Source: Vanilla planifolia
Taxonomy: Eukaryota > Streptophyta > Magnoliopsida > Asparagales > Orchidaceae
Assembly: GCA_023846275.1 (NCBI GenBank)
Contig: CM043871.1
Coordinates: 28,674,569 to 28,738,568, forward strand
Direction: 5' to 3'
DNA length: 64,000 nucleotides
A program made the position numbers and the translations under genes. This document shows, one piece after another, positions 22,311-35,800 of the stretch; position 1 is the first letter of the stretch; each line of letters starts with the position of its first letter. A model generated the notes under the pieces. It was not told where the DNA came from. It worked only from the letters and a program-made list of their open reading frames with translations, and ran no database searches.

Positions 22311-23677
22311 AAAAAAATAAAAAAAAATATAACTTGCAAGAGATATTACTAAAAAAACGAAATTTTATTGAGAGAAAATTTGTAATGTCCTAAAAGTATA
22401 AATATTATTTAATAATTTTTTTGTGAGATAAATCCCATTATTTTGAAATAAAATTAATTAAATATGTTGATTAGATAATGGACTAGAGCAAAAGTACGGA
22501 GGAGATGCATTATTTTTATCAGAGTTAAGATATTTGATTATAGACTCATTTTATGAAATTTTATAATTTTTGTAAATTATTGATAACATATGTCTTTTAA
22601 AAAAAGATACAAGTTCTAAGAAGAGAGGAAAATGTCAAGTAAAGAATTCAAATTATTAAGAACTTATTATTGTGGGATTATAAAATTTGGAATTAAATTG
22701 GTTACTAAACAAAATATTGAAGCTATAAGAAAATATTATTATAAATAATTTCAAAAAACAAATTATTAAAATTATTAAATGAAGTTAGAAAAATTTAGAG
22801 TAATAATAAAAAAATAGTGCATTTAATTTGGGGCATAATGGTAAAAGTTTATGAAATTTTTACATATTTAAGATGCCATATTTATGAGAAAATATAGCAT
22901 TTACATATATTAAATATTAAAAAATAAAAAAAAATTATTAATATTATAATAATGATAGAATGTGATGGAATTTTTTTATAAATTTGTTAGAGAATAGTTT
23001 AAGGTAATTTGGATCAAAAGATTTATGAAATTAAAACTAGTCTAAGGTTTAATTAAACATCAAACATTTATTTGAATTTTTTACTTTCTCTTAGTTAATT
23101 TTAAAACTAACAAAAATACTAATTAAAACCATGTGAAACAATCACAATTGTTCTAGAAATGGTGAGAGACTTTGAAGGAACATTGAATATAGTGTTACTT
23201 CCATTTCATTAAAATTTGGTGCATTAAAGTGAACTAAATAAATGATTTTGTTAATTTGAGGGGGCACATGAAAACTTATGAGAATGCAAATGATGTAAAT
23301 TAAAATCTATAAAATGGGGGATATGAATATGAAAGGTGACTATTAACATTATATTAAAGCATTAGAGAGAATTGTGGAATATTGTTCGAGAATTTAAGAG
23401 AATCATGTTGCGTAGCTTTCATGAAATCTAATATTTGTGCCTTTTTTATCTAGGCATTTTATTAAGTGGAATCAATATTGGAACGAAGCTTTGAGCTTGG
23501 CAAAGCTCATGGGACGCCTTATGGGCAAAAATTCAACATTGAGTATGACCATGGCATTAATTTCGAGATAAAATATTATAAACCATATGTTGTATATGCC
23601 TAATGTTTGATGAGATGCAAATTAAGTAACCCTCAACTAGAATTGGAATAAATTACAAATTAATATTTAGTGACACT

Positions 23678-23779
23678 TAATGTCTACACTTATACGTCAA
23701 GTAATATCATATGTACTCCTCACATATTTAATGTCTAGACCTATATGTTAAGTAATATCATATGTACTCCTCACATATT
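23678..23779. repeat. Tandem duplication, two copies of a 51-bp unit
   Basis: The unit starting TAATGTCTA ends with TAATATCATATGTACTCCTC and is followed at once by a second copy with a few substitutions (for example TACACTT versus TAGACCT). The near identity of the right half suggests a fairly recent local duplication. Confidence 0.85.
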
Positions 23780-24067
23780 TAATTTTTCACAAATTTTCTT
23801 ATATGTTATTACATATTTGGTATGCAAAAATTTTCATGTGAGCTCTAACACGTGGAATGGGAAAATTTTCATAATAATTTTGATAATTATTAGATTTAAA
23901 AATTTTAAAGTTACCAAATAAGGTAATTATGAGAATAATGTCTAAAATATCATCATGGAAAAAGGTAAAGGTTCTTATGGTTTGATTAAGCAAAGGGACT
24001 CATAAGAGAATGGGTTATAAAAAGGTACAATCTAAAAATAAGAAAACTAACTTAACATTCCAATTTA

Positions 24068-24150
24068 ATGATTATATCTTAAGACTTATGAAATTAAAAA
24101 GGATGTGAAAGATGATATCCTAAGACTTATGGAATTAAAAAATTTGTGAA
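24068..24150. repeat. Tandem duplication, unit about 42 bp
   Basis: Two copies of a unit containing AAGACTTATG(A/G)AATTAAAAA are spaced 42 bases apart (ATATCTTAAG at 24,073 and ATATCCTAAG at 24,115). Confidence 0.75.
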
Positions 24151-24313
24151 ATAACCACTAAAGTAAAAAATAAGAAAAGTATTATAAAAATAATTAAATA
24201 AATTCTTACTTCATATGTATAGATATCTTAATATATTTTACTTGTTCTATTTATTTTCGTATAATGACACCAACTAAACCAATGACGTAACTCAAAACTT
24301 GTATGAACTTATG

Positions 24314-24334
24314 TATATATATATATATATATAT
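24314..24334. repeat. TA microsatellite
   Basis: About 20 bases of uninterrupted TA dinucleotides. Confidence 0.9.
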
Positions 24335-27300
24335 AAGTAGATTTACATATAAAACTAGTATAAGTTGTCTTAGTCTTTTTTAGTTATTAACAAATTTTAG
24401 ATCACACTAATATATTTTATCGGAGTAAAGGAGATGAGAAGAGTGGAGATTTATCCAATCATATTTTACTTTTTGTTGTTTGAGATGTCATATTTTAGAA
24501 TGTAATCCTTTGCGATATATGTGATATTATTTCAATAGCAATAGTTCATATAATACTATATGTTACCCTGTGGAATAATATTAAATATAATTAGAACCAT
24601 TTTTATATTACCAATAAAATTTTGATTTTTGTTACTTTCACAGATTTTAAATTCCATTCCAATTTTATAAAAAAAGTTTAGATCATCTCATTGTAAAAAA
24701 AAACTATACGGTAAGTATTTTTAATAGAAAATGGTTATACTTATTTTTAAAGTAAGAAACTTTATATAAAACAACATAATACTAAAAGGATATTTTTTTT
24801 ATTTATAGGATTTCCATAGATCTATTTTTATAACATACAAAAGGAGATTTTTATGGTTTTATTTTTATTATAAAAAATATTTTGGTTTAAAAAATTATGT
24901 GATGACCTAATTTATATATGCATTTTTAAACAAAAGAAATAAAATAAATCAAGAAGGCATGACAACAACCCCCTTTGAGGAAGCATAGTCAACCTTAATT
25001 GAATTAATTAGGATTTTTTTTAACAAATATTTCTTTCAAAATTTATAATAAATTTATTTGATTTTCAAAAATCATAATAAAACTACTATCGGACTCATCT
25101 TGATGTATTATATTAAACTATATAATGTTTCAAAATTTACAATATTTTGCATAATATTATGCTTTAAGAGAGACATCACAAAATCAACTAATTGTACAAC
25201 AACATGCTTCATAGAGTATAGATTTTTCTTTGTCCTGTTTTTTCACTAATTATAGTTGTTAATGTTGATGATGATAAGATCTTCATGATTGCTTGGACAC
25301 AACACATTGCTAAATCTCTTCTCTTTTAGTCATTATACTTGAGGAAAACACTCTAAAGAGGGAGAATTGGATGCAAAAATCAAGCTTGTATTTACACCCT
25401 ACGATTATGTCCATTTAGGATGCATTTAAACCCCACCACCTCTTTCCTTTCAATAACCCTAGTTATGATATTTTAAATTTTTGTTGTATAATATATATAA
25501 TAATATGAATATAAACATTAGTATTTCAATTAAACCTTATATTAAGAGAAATCTAATAATATTTAGTTTTGTAATTTTTATAAGTTAATGATGTTTTTGA
25601 ATTTTTGAAATAAAAAAGATTGATTGGTTATTATGACAATTGTGAGGGATATTATGATAATTTCTAAAGTTTAATCCACTTTAAAAAATTGTCTATTGTG
25701 TAAGTATAAAAATTAGAGTAAATGGGGTTATATCAAACATAAGAGAAAAAACATAAAGAAAGAAGAGAGAATAAGTAAAGGAAAAACAATGAAAGGAGAT
25801 AAAAAGAGCATTGTCGATTACAAGAAGAGTAAGAAAAGATCAATTTTTTGTTAGAAGGATAAGAGAATTACTTTTGTTATGGAAATAAGAAATAATGCTA
25901 TAGAATGTTACTGGAAACAAGAAATTAAAAAGAAGTTGCAATGGCTGTGGATTTTAAAAGAATTTTTTGATAATTCTTTTATACAATATTGTTATTAGTG
26001 AGGATTTTTAATTTATTTGATTTTTAAAATTAGTAGTTTTAATTTTTATTGCATTAAAGAGATTGAATTTAGAGAAAATAGAGAAAGGAATGTTATTTTT
26101 CTATTTTTCTATGATTTATGAATCGCATGTCAGAGTTGATATATGGTATGACAAGTTGGATGTATTATATGCCAATTTAGTAAATGATAAGTGGGCCAAA
26201 AGGAAAATAATATATGGTATGCCAATTGTGACATTATACGTAATAGTTGGACATGCAATACGTTGATTTAGATGTATTGTATGTATAAGCAAAGAAATTT
26301 TAGAATTTGTAAAAGTTTTGCAAAATTAGAAAAATGAAATAAAAGACTATGTTTGTTATAAAAAATATATATATTATAATAGAATTTGCATAATTTTTTT
26401 TTGTATGAAATTAAAAAAAATAGGGAAATAAGAAAAAAAGGTTATTCTCATAAAATCAAGTAGGCAACTCTAGTTATTATGATATAAATACATTGTTAAT
26501 ATATTATCCTCGACATATTTTGTATTTTGAGATCTCTTCTTGGTATATAACATATTATTTTATTATTTTTACTATTATTCTAATGAATGCGTATTATATC
26601 TTATAATGTTTGGCATGATTATATATATATATAAGAAAATGGGATAATACTTGATTGAATATTTGAAATGAGAAATATAAAAAAACTTGATAATATATTA
26701 TGATAATATGACATGATACTTAGTATAAATTATATTAAAAATATAATGATATGTGAAATTGAATTTTCTTAAGACATTATCAACTCATAATGGAATGATG
26801 AATATTGGTTATATACCGTTACCTTGATCTAATATGATGCTATATAAATATGATATAATCTTTTTGGTTTCATTAATAGTGTTTTGTGTAAGCTGATGTG
26901 TATTAATCATTAATCATACTTTTATTATATGAATTTCTCTTTAATACTTTATGTAGGGAGATAAATGTGGTTATTACATCCATATTTTTATTCGATTTGA
27001 TACTGGTTATCTTTGATATTGATACGTATGGGTGGAGGTCTATAAATATGAGATGTAATATAATTAAAAGTAGAGATATAATCATATGAGAAATAGAATC
27101 CCTAGAAGGTAAAGTGTTTTATAAAAAAAATTATTTTATTGAGAAAATAAAATTGTGAAACGAAAAGAACTATGAGGTTATCGTCTTGATATAGTCTTCT
27201 ACATTGATATTGTTGCATTCTTTTATTGTACTATTTATGAGATATTGGTTTATTATGACATTATCATGTACTGTTGTTTTATTATCATATTTTGCTTATT

Positions 27301-27808
27301 GATTTATCGATTAAGAGTTTTAAATTCTTATTTGGTATTTAAATCATAGGACATGTTGACATATCACATATTGAAAAAAATTATAATAAGTTGGATAATA
27401 ATCATACTTAGTAAAGAGATTTTGATAGATATTATTATTATATATATTATAGCCATACTAAAAGTATTTTGTATAATATAATGTGTGTATAGAAAACAAA
27501 TTTTACTCTATTATATTATAGTTAATTATAGTTTTGATATTTTTAATTGATATAATAAATAGTTTTATGATTACTTTCAAATTTAGGTTATTGTTCAAAT
27601 ATTAGGGTTAAAAGTAAGAAATTGATAAATATGAAATTATCTCATAATTATTCCTTGCTTATGAAATATCCTCCATTCATAAAATTTGTAATTATCATTT
27701 ATTCTAAAAAATATTATCTTATATGCTCTACATTAGTTTTAGATATAGTTTGGCAATAATCCCTGTCTGAAAGTTCAAATCACATCATTTGTAATATGTT
27801 ACATTTTA

Positions 27809-27977
27809 TTTATTAAGGAGATGCTCATTTACCTAATGACTCAACTATCTCTTATGCAAACATTGGAGATATCATGTACACATTGTGACACTTTATTAAA
27901 GAGATGCTCATTTACCTAATGACTCAACTATCTCTCATGCAAACATTGGAGATATCATGTACACATTGTGACACTTG
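27809..27977. repeat. Tandem duplication, two nearly identical 83-bp units
   Basis: The unit beginning TTTATTAA(G/A)GAGATGCTC and ending CATTGTGACAC occurs twice head to tail (ATGCTCATTT at 27,821 and 27,904). I see only about two differences between copies, so the duplication is young relative to the surrounding decayed DNA. Confidence 0.92.
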
Positions 27978-29786
27978 AGATATCAATTTTGCATAATAGC
28001 AAAGTCATCATTAAATGGATAAAATAAAAACTATTTAATCAATCACAATTACTCATTTAAGGATTAACAACTATATATTCAAAACTAATATATATATATA
28101 ATATTGTATAATGAATTTCGTTTCACATGTCATTTCTTATATCACAACTTCTAATTATTAGTATCATATTCTTTATTTCATGTTTTTTTTTGCATATCTT
28201 GTCATTTATTTGACAAATATCTAACCATACTTTTTTATCTTTTATCACAAATATAGCACAATATAACATCAATTTAAATATCATAATTTGTATAGCATTA
28301 ATATAATAATCTCCATAATAACATAAAATGTCATTATTATAATCATATGAGCTAATCAATGCTTAATTCAAATAGTAAGTAATAAATAAATTTAAGGCTG
28401 ACAAATTACAAGAATTACAATAAAAATTTACAAGGACAAACATAATTATATATTCATTAGTTTAGTTTAACTAACTCACTTTTTTTACTTTAGTTTGATT
28501 CTCATATTACAACATGTGAAAAACCAAATTTTAAATTGTTACTTAGCTTTCTAATTTGCTATAGTTGACTCATAATCCTATTAATTTTTTTTCCAAAATA
28601 TCTAAAAATTATTTCAAATAAAGCACAAAAAAAAATTATATATGGAATCAATATACACAAATTGAAATATGATTCCTTCAAAATCCATTGTAAGAATCGA
28701 TATAGAAAAGTAACAACAAAGTTAACATTAAAAAAATTTACAATAAAATGAATACAAAACAAATAATAAAACGTGAAATAATAAAACCCATGAATGATAA
28801 TGGTGAAAAATAGAGGAGAAGAGAAGCCAAATTAATTCAATATCTTTTTCTATGCATACAACACTCTTGATGTCCATCCCAAATAGTATTTATACAAAAA
28901 TTTCAAAGTTCCAAAACATTTCAAAAGAATTTATAAGCCAAAAATCTTCAAACAATATTCTGACACCTATATATATATACATACATTCCAATGTGATTTA
29001 CGTGACACTTTTGACTTAAAACATATGAAATATACATGTATAATTTTATACACACATAAATAACTTTAAAAAATAATTTAATAACTTAACTTTAAGATAA
29101 ATATAAAAATAGCTATTTATCATAAGTTGAATTCTAACAAGTTTGCTTGGTAGTAGAACAATGCTAAGGAAACCCCTAAATCATATCCATCATTTTTCTT
29201 GCTTTGGTCAAGCCTCCCTTAACAAGATAGAGTCCTCTCTTAATCAAAACATTTAACATTTATTGTCATATTTATGACTATTTAGCATTATATGACTTCT
29301 ATTTCTTTTTTTTTTTTATGTGCATTATCATTATTCTCTTGCTCGTCATCTATGATGTATATTTTAATAAAATATCTTAAATTTTATTTATTATTTTTCT
29401 CACATTATAAATCTTATAAATCTTTATTATTTGTGATTGTTACTTTTTTATTTCTTCCTATACTTTCGTTGAACAATTTGTCTTTTTATATCAAGGCGTT
29501 AAACTTCATTCTAATTTGGATCCAAAATGATTCAAATGAGTATTAAACTTCATTGGTTTCACATTATTGAAAAGATTTTTTAAATTGTTTTCAAATATAT
29601 TTTTTATTATAAGAAATGATTATTTTTAACTTATATGAATGAAGCTTCTCTTTTCAAAACATTATTTTCGAAAACTACAAACAAATTTTTCTTTCTAAAC
29701 CGTGACAAGAGCATCAAACGAACCACCCGCTGACTGTTCTTTGAGAGCCTGTTGATCAAAGGCGCGAGTGGTTTTGTACCCCTCCC

Positions 29787-29836
29787 CAAAACACCACCTG
29801 ATCGGATATCGCAAAACACCTCCTGATCCGGTCATC
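29787..29836. repeat. 25-bp tandem duplication in the PITH gene promoter/leader
   Basis: Two adjacent units start CAAAACACC at 29,787 and 29,812 and continue (A/T)CCTGATC(C)GG, with period 25. They lie 34-83 bases before the ATG of the PITH-domain gene, so they fall in the leader or the core promoter. The shared CTGATC core may matter for expression; this is inference. Confidence 0.75.
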
Positions 29837-29869
29837 GGCCCCGTGTTCATTGTCGCTGTCGCCTTCGAC

Positions 29870-32800
29870 ATGGCCTCTGGATCTGGGTTTCCTCATAGCC
29901 AGGTTAGTATAAAACCACCCTGGTACTCCGTTTAACTCTTAGATCACTTCTCTTTTAACCCAGTTTTTCCTCTACTCTTATCGTATAGGTTGATCTTGTA
30001 GATTTCGTCGATTGGAGGGGAGTTGAATGCCTCAACCAGAGCACGGGCCACTCCGTAGGGAACGCCCTAAAGCAGGTGATTCATTCGATCCATAGCTACT
30101 CTCTCAGGCCTCCCTCCGTTTCCTGTTCATACTTGTGTTATGGCTTCACTGCACTTGTTCTTGGAATATAGGGTTACAGGGACGATGATGGCCTGCACCT
30201 TGAGAGCGACGCTGATGAGCAGCTTCTCATTTATATTCCCTTCACTCAGGTCGTTAAGCTGCATTCGATCGTGGTCAAGGGTCCCGATGAGGAAGGTATA
30301 CTTGTATATAAGTGATGATGCAAATTATGGATTCAGTGGATAAGATGGAGTATAACAAAAACAGCATTTCTTAGGAATTCTAGTGGAAGGGAGAAAGAGA
30401 GGAGAGTGAATTACAAGATTTTGAGAAGGAAATGACCCAGAAAGTTAATACATAAGTAAAGAAAGACAATATTCTGAAGTTCAAAAACAGTCCTGAATTT
30501 TGAGCGTTGGGACCTTATTTATAGACAACCAAATTGTTGGGGGAAGAATGATTTTAGCATCTATAAGGACATTTTGCAAATGAGTTGTTATAATGATTGA
30601 TATGTGATGTTGATATTTGAATGGTATTGAATTGAAGATGACTGGAAGGAATCTTCTATTGAGTTTCGTGTGGCTCATGAGAAATAATCATGCTCCTTAG
30701 AATAATTAGTGGTCTTTGAGAACAGTGCAAGTTGTTGTCAAGAGTCATCTGTCTCTCAAGCATAAGGCATTAGTGAAGGTTCTTGAGACTTCTTCATGAT
30801 CAACATGCATGTGGCTTTTGAGGAAACATTGAGAATTGATGCGTATTGCTAACTCTGAGGACCTCGAGGGAAGGCCTAAGGAGGATGGTTTGCCTCCTTG
30901 GTGATTATATGGTAGGATGTAGATGGTCTTTAATTGGTTCCACTAAACTAAGTTTAAGATTAAATAAGAGAATTATTTCATAATTTTTTAGATACAAGCA
31001 TGAGGAGGGTTATTAAAACATCCTTGAGACTCCTTTAGGAATTGAATGAAAAAACCTAATATAGATTAATGGAATCTATCCAAGACCATTAATATTATGT
31101 TATGTGATCATTGAGGAGGCTTTCCATTTTCTCTCTCGAGGCTCTCAAAGTTAGTTGCACATATTATCTCTTGATTTTTTCTTTAAAATCTTCGTGGGTT
31201 TCCATTTTAAGAGGTTTTGAGGACCTTTACCCATAACTTATTTTGGTTAAAGAATGCATATCTCTTGGAAAACTACTATTATTCTTCTCAAAGGCTAATT
31301 CTTCCAAAGTATAAGGTTATTCCTCAAGTGCCATGTGGGACAGAAGAGGAAGTTTTGTCGAGTCATCTTTAGTTTAGCACTAATTAGTTGCTAATGTTAG
31401 GTGGTTATAAGTGATTTTTTCATGTCAATTTGAGTGTGAGGTTGCCCTCAATGATTATATTAAGGGAATTTTGATGTGGTTGTTGACATCACTCTTCTCT
31501 AATTGACTATTGTCTTCTATAAATAGGGCACCTAGTTTCAAATCTATATCATACTTTGAACCTTTTTTAGACTTTGAATTGTCTCTCTATCCATTTATGT
31601 GGTAACTCTTGTCTTTTTTTACTCAAAACTTGTAATTCACTTGCTTTTCTTTCTTCTGTCCTTGTGAGCTTTAAAATGTATGGTTTTTGTTGTAGTCCTC
31701 TCAATTTCTCTTAATCCAAAACATGCACCAATAGTATGATTAAGGGAATTTGATTAAGCATAACTTCAGTGTTTTATAGATATGATGGATAGTCTAGGAA
31801 ACTATTAGAATACACCTTCTTGAGCATGCAATTAAATTGCAAGAGAACCTTACTTAGGTTTTGTTTCATTCTCACCAGCATTTAGTTATATAACTAACAT
31901 AAATGTATTCTTGTTATAAACTAATCTTTTGTTCCAACATGTTCTTCTTTGATTTAGGTTACTTTGAGTGCCCCATTTGGCCAAATGCTACTATGGGCAG
32001 CACCTTACCATACATTCTCTTTGAAATATGGTTAAAAGTGACAAGGGTATTTAACATTCAAGGCCAAAGATTCAAACAATAAAGGAGCTTGAATTGTTCC
32101 TTTGATTTCCTTATTGTTATTTAGGCACATATGTGATAACACATGCTCTTGTAGAGTATTAATAATTTGTGTTTCTTTTATAAATTTTAGACATTATGGG
32201 ATTTCCACAATCCCATCCAATGTAATTGGCCAGGAATTTTTAGCACCATTTAACAATATCGAAATCTCACTTGGCTTACTTAACCATTGGTTGGCTTATA
32301 TCATATTAAAAAGTATCTCGATTACATTGTAGACATGTAATCTTAGCTCTTAATAAGGAGAGTATTCAAATGTGATTAACACACAAGGTTCTTGTTGTTG
32401 CTTGTATGCACATAAAACAATCACATTTTGTTTACCTCCAATAAGAAATTCGTAGTTGAAGTTATCTCTTAGTGTAGAATGTAATTTTTTGTGTGAAAGA
32501 GCATCCCTTAACCTATAAGCATATTATATCTTATGTGCTAATAATTAGTAAAAATAAACTTTAAATGAAGAATATCTCACAACTAAATTCAAAAGGATGA
32601 ATGCATCATTAAAAATTGTGATCAATTTTGAATTACACAAATAACAAGAATGATCTATCTTCTCTTTAATCCAAGAGTCTTTAGATGATTAAAAAATTGG
32701 TCCTTTACCAAATGAATCATAATAGGATTGGTTAGCACATGTCTTGTAGAAATGTGTTATAGGATCACCTCTTTTTTCATGATTGTATACCTTAAATTGT

Positions 32801-35800
32801 GAACCTTAATAGTTTATGCTTTGTTTTTTAGGTCCTTTGTATAAACTAATGTAACCATTCTATTATTACACACCATCATGAAATTTTTTTCCGAAGTGAT
32901 TACGACCAAGTAATTAAGAAACCTCTTAAAACTCCTATGTTTTAAGGTTGATACAAAACTACTCTAATAATTGTAATATAGACCGATACACTGAGTTTTT
33001 AAAAAATAAACTTGCCTATATTAGTGAAAATAACCTAAATATGTATTTTCAAATGTTATTGAGGTAGTATGGTTTTGGCCCATTGCATCTGTTTTTAAGT
33101 TGATTTTGTATGAACAATGTTTTACATCTTGCCTATGTGGGTTATAAAGGCTCAACCTATGCCTTATTTTTTTCCCCAAAAGGTTATATACAACTTTTCA
33201 CAAAAGAACTTAGCTTTGAGTAGCCTTCCATGGCCTTGATCCAAGGGCCTCCCATTGCGACAAGAATTGACTTTTCAGTTTGGTTGTTTAGCTTTTCCTA
33301 ATTCAATCAGATCTGCAATGGCATAGCTGTGTGTAATGACAGTCTTACAATCTTTCAAATTATTTACATTGATTTGCATGCGTTTTCTTGTAGGGCCAAG
33401 GACGGTGAAACTCTTTGCAAACAAAGAAAATATGGGCTTTAGGTAGTACTTCAATTTCATTTTTATTACTTCCACATCATGATGTTTCCTAGGATATTTG
33501 CATGTGTTATTCCAGATAAATAACTCAAATGTATAAATGGCAGTAATGTCAATGACTATCCAACTAGTGACACGCTGATTTTGTCTCAGGAGGATCTACA
33601 GGTATCCTTTATTCATGCCTCTTTATTGGCAGTTTGTTCCCTTTACTTTTTGGATCCTGATCTATAAAACTCTTATGCATTTAGTTTATATATGTTCTCC
33701 TTAATGCATTTTGTATAGGTAGAATTGATGTATCTTTCCTTTTTTTTTAACAGGAAAAACATATTAATTTAAAGTATGTCAAGTTTCAAAGTGTTAGAAG
33801 GTCTGCACATTTTTATATTAATCCTTATTTTCATTTGAAATTTTGAAGCTCTTTGATCTTTTTATATGGTAGAAACTCACTCCACTTTGTTTTAACGAAA
33901 TTTCATCAGTTTGACCATTTTCATCGAAGACAATCAGATTGGTAAAGAGATCTCAAAGGTTCAGAAGATTCTCCTTTATGGTACAATGTAAGTTTATTGT
34001 ACAGTTTACATTGTCCTTGCTGTTTAACTGGTTACTTTTTGCACTATAGTCATCCAGTAGGTGCATTTGTTTTGGAACTTGGTATTGATGAATTCCATTC
34101 CCAATATTTCCCAATGACTAATCTGTAACTTGTTTCTTTGTCGAAGAGATTAGTCCTTTCTCTTGATGGGCGACCTTAGTATCGTCTATTCTGGTAACAA
34201 GATGGTTGTAACTAGGAGACGCATAGTCTTGCCTTGAAAGGCATTAAATCAGCACTCCATCTTTTTGGTATTTTCCTCTTTATCTTGTCAATTCCGAGGA
34301 GAAACCTTATTGAACTTTAATTGGTGATTTTCTGAAATTTGACCTTTTCCCGTTTGGTATTAGTTTCCTCATGGGAATCCCTTAAGTTCAAGGTGTTTTT
34401 ATTTGTCTCAATCCCCTTCACGTGTTTTGATCCAGCATTGTTGAGGTTAAATTTTCCTTAGGCTTTCATCTTTTTCAACTTGAAAAGTTGTCTCTTGATG
34501 CAATCTTTTATTTTAAACTTGGGTTAGGTATATTTAGAGGGAATTTCTCCTTACAATTTTAACTTGCTTCTGATAAATAACAGGGTCTTACATCACCTTT
34601 GCAAATGTGAAAATTAGATCATGGTATGGTCACTCATGTTGTTTTGCATTAGTACCTTATTGAAGCAACAATGCATATCTTAATCCCTCATAACTTTATT
34701 TGTGTATGGCTTGTGTACTTAGGAAGTTGTTTTTTAAAGAAAAATAAAAAATACCATACGAAAATGTGGTATCTAAGTGACAAATCTCCAATTTTGTCCT
34801 AAGTTTTGAAACCCTACCCTTTTCTCATTCATACATTTTTTTTTAATCTTACCCTTAAGAATATGAGTTTAATGGTTGATATACTTTTACATTCTCATCT
34901 TTTTCTATTTTTATGTTTTTTTTATAGCCTAATATTCGGTATAATATAAAATTTAACCTTTGTGCAATTTTATGAAATTTATCTTTAATTTTGAGGAATG
35001 TATCGATCACATAATACACTAAAAATATTCTGTTGCATTCAATTGGATATTATTACTAAGTTTCTCGACTATTTTATTATTGAACCATAAAGAGATAACA
35101 AAATATCTTATTTTCAATATTTTATGGTCATCAATTATAATCTATACTTTATTTGTTCTCCAATGATAAATAAATTGGTATTCTTTGTATTCACTTTTAA
35201 ATTTGCTAAGATTAAACCACTTGCACTCTAATGTTGTTCATTACCTAGACATAGTTTCATTACCTTTTTTTCATGTTATCAACAATTTAATATCATTAGA
35301 ATAATGATACACTTTGGCATATCATTGAATTGGACAAACAACAATATCCATGAATAATGCAAACAAAATAAAGAACATTAATCAAGTCCATTGTAATCAA
35401 ATAACTTTAGTCAATCCTCTATGCAACTTGTTATATTGGACATGTCTTTAATAATTTCTATATAATATATAACTTTCAAAAATTCTTCTCATGACTTTCT
35501 ATCTCATTTCTTTTTTAATCAATAGAAGTTGGAGATATTTTTTGAATTGTTGAACTTTTTTATTAAATATCTCAACAAGTATATAGCCTTTACAATCAAT
35601 CTTATTGGTATAAAATTAAATTGATTCTTGGATAAGATAGTTTCATATCTCCATCTTTTTTCAATCACTCTCTCCCAAAGTTTCAAATTATACCTCTTCA
35701 ATTTAATTTCTTATATAAACACAATTCTAGATGTCCCATGTATCAAAGTGTTTATTTCTTATTTATTTGGTGTAATTTTAATTTTCAAAATGACGTTGAA

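Larger units (their letters stand above)
22381..29620. other. Very AT-rich intergenic DNA, mostly unassigned
   Basis: About 7 kb dominated by A and T. It may start with the 3' LTR of the gypsy fossil. It contains three short direct tandem duplications (about 23,678, 24,068 and 27,809) and a TA microsatellite (24,314-24,334). Open frames such as 25,058-25,249, 26,063-26,266, 28,123-28,359, 28,559-28,762 and 29,292-29,546 are chance frames in AT-rich DNA with no motifs. I support no gene. Confidence 0.5.
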
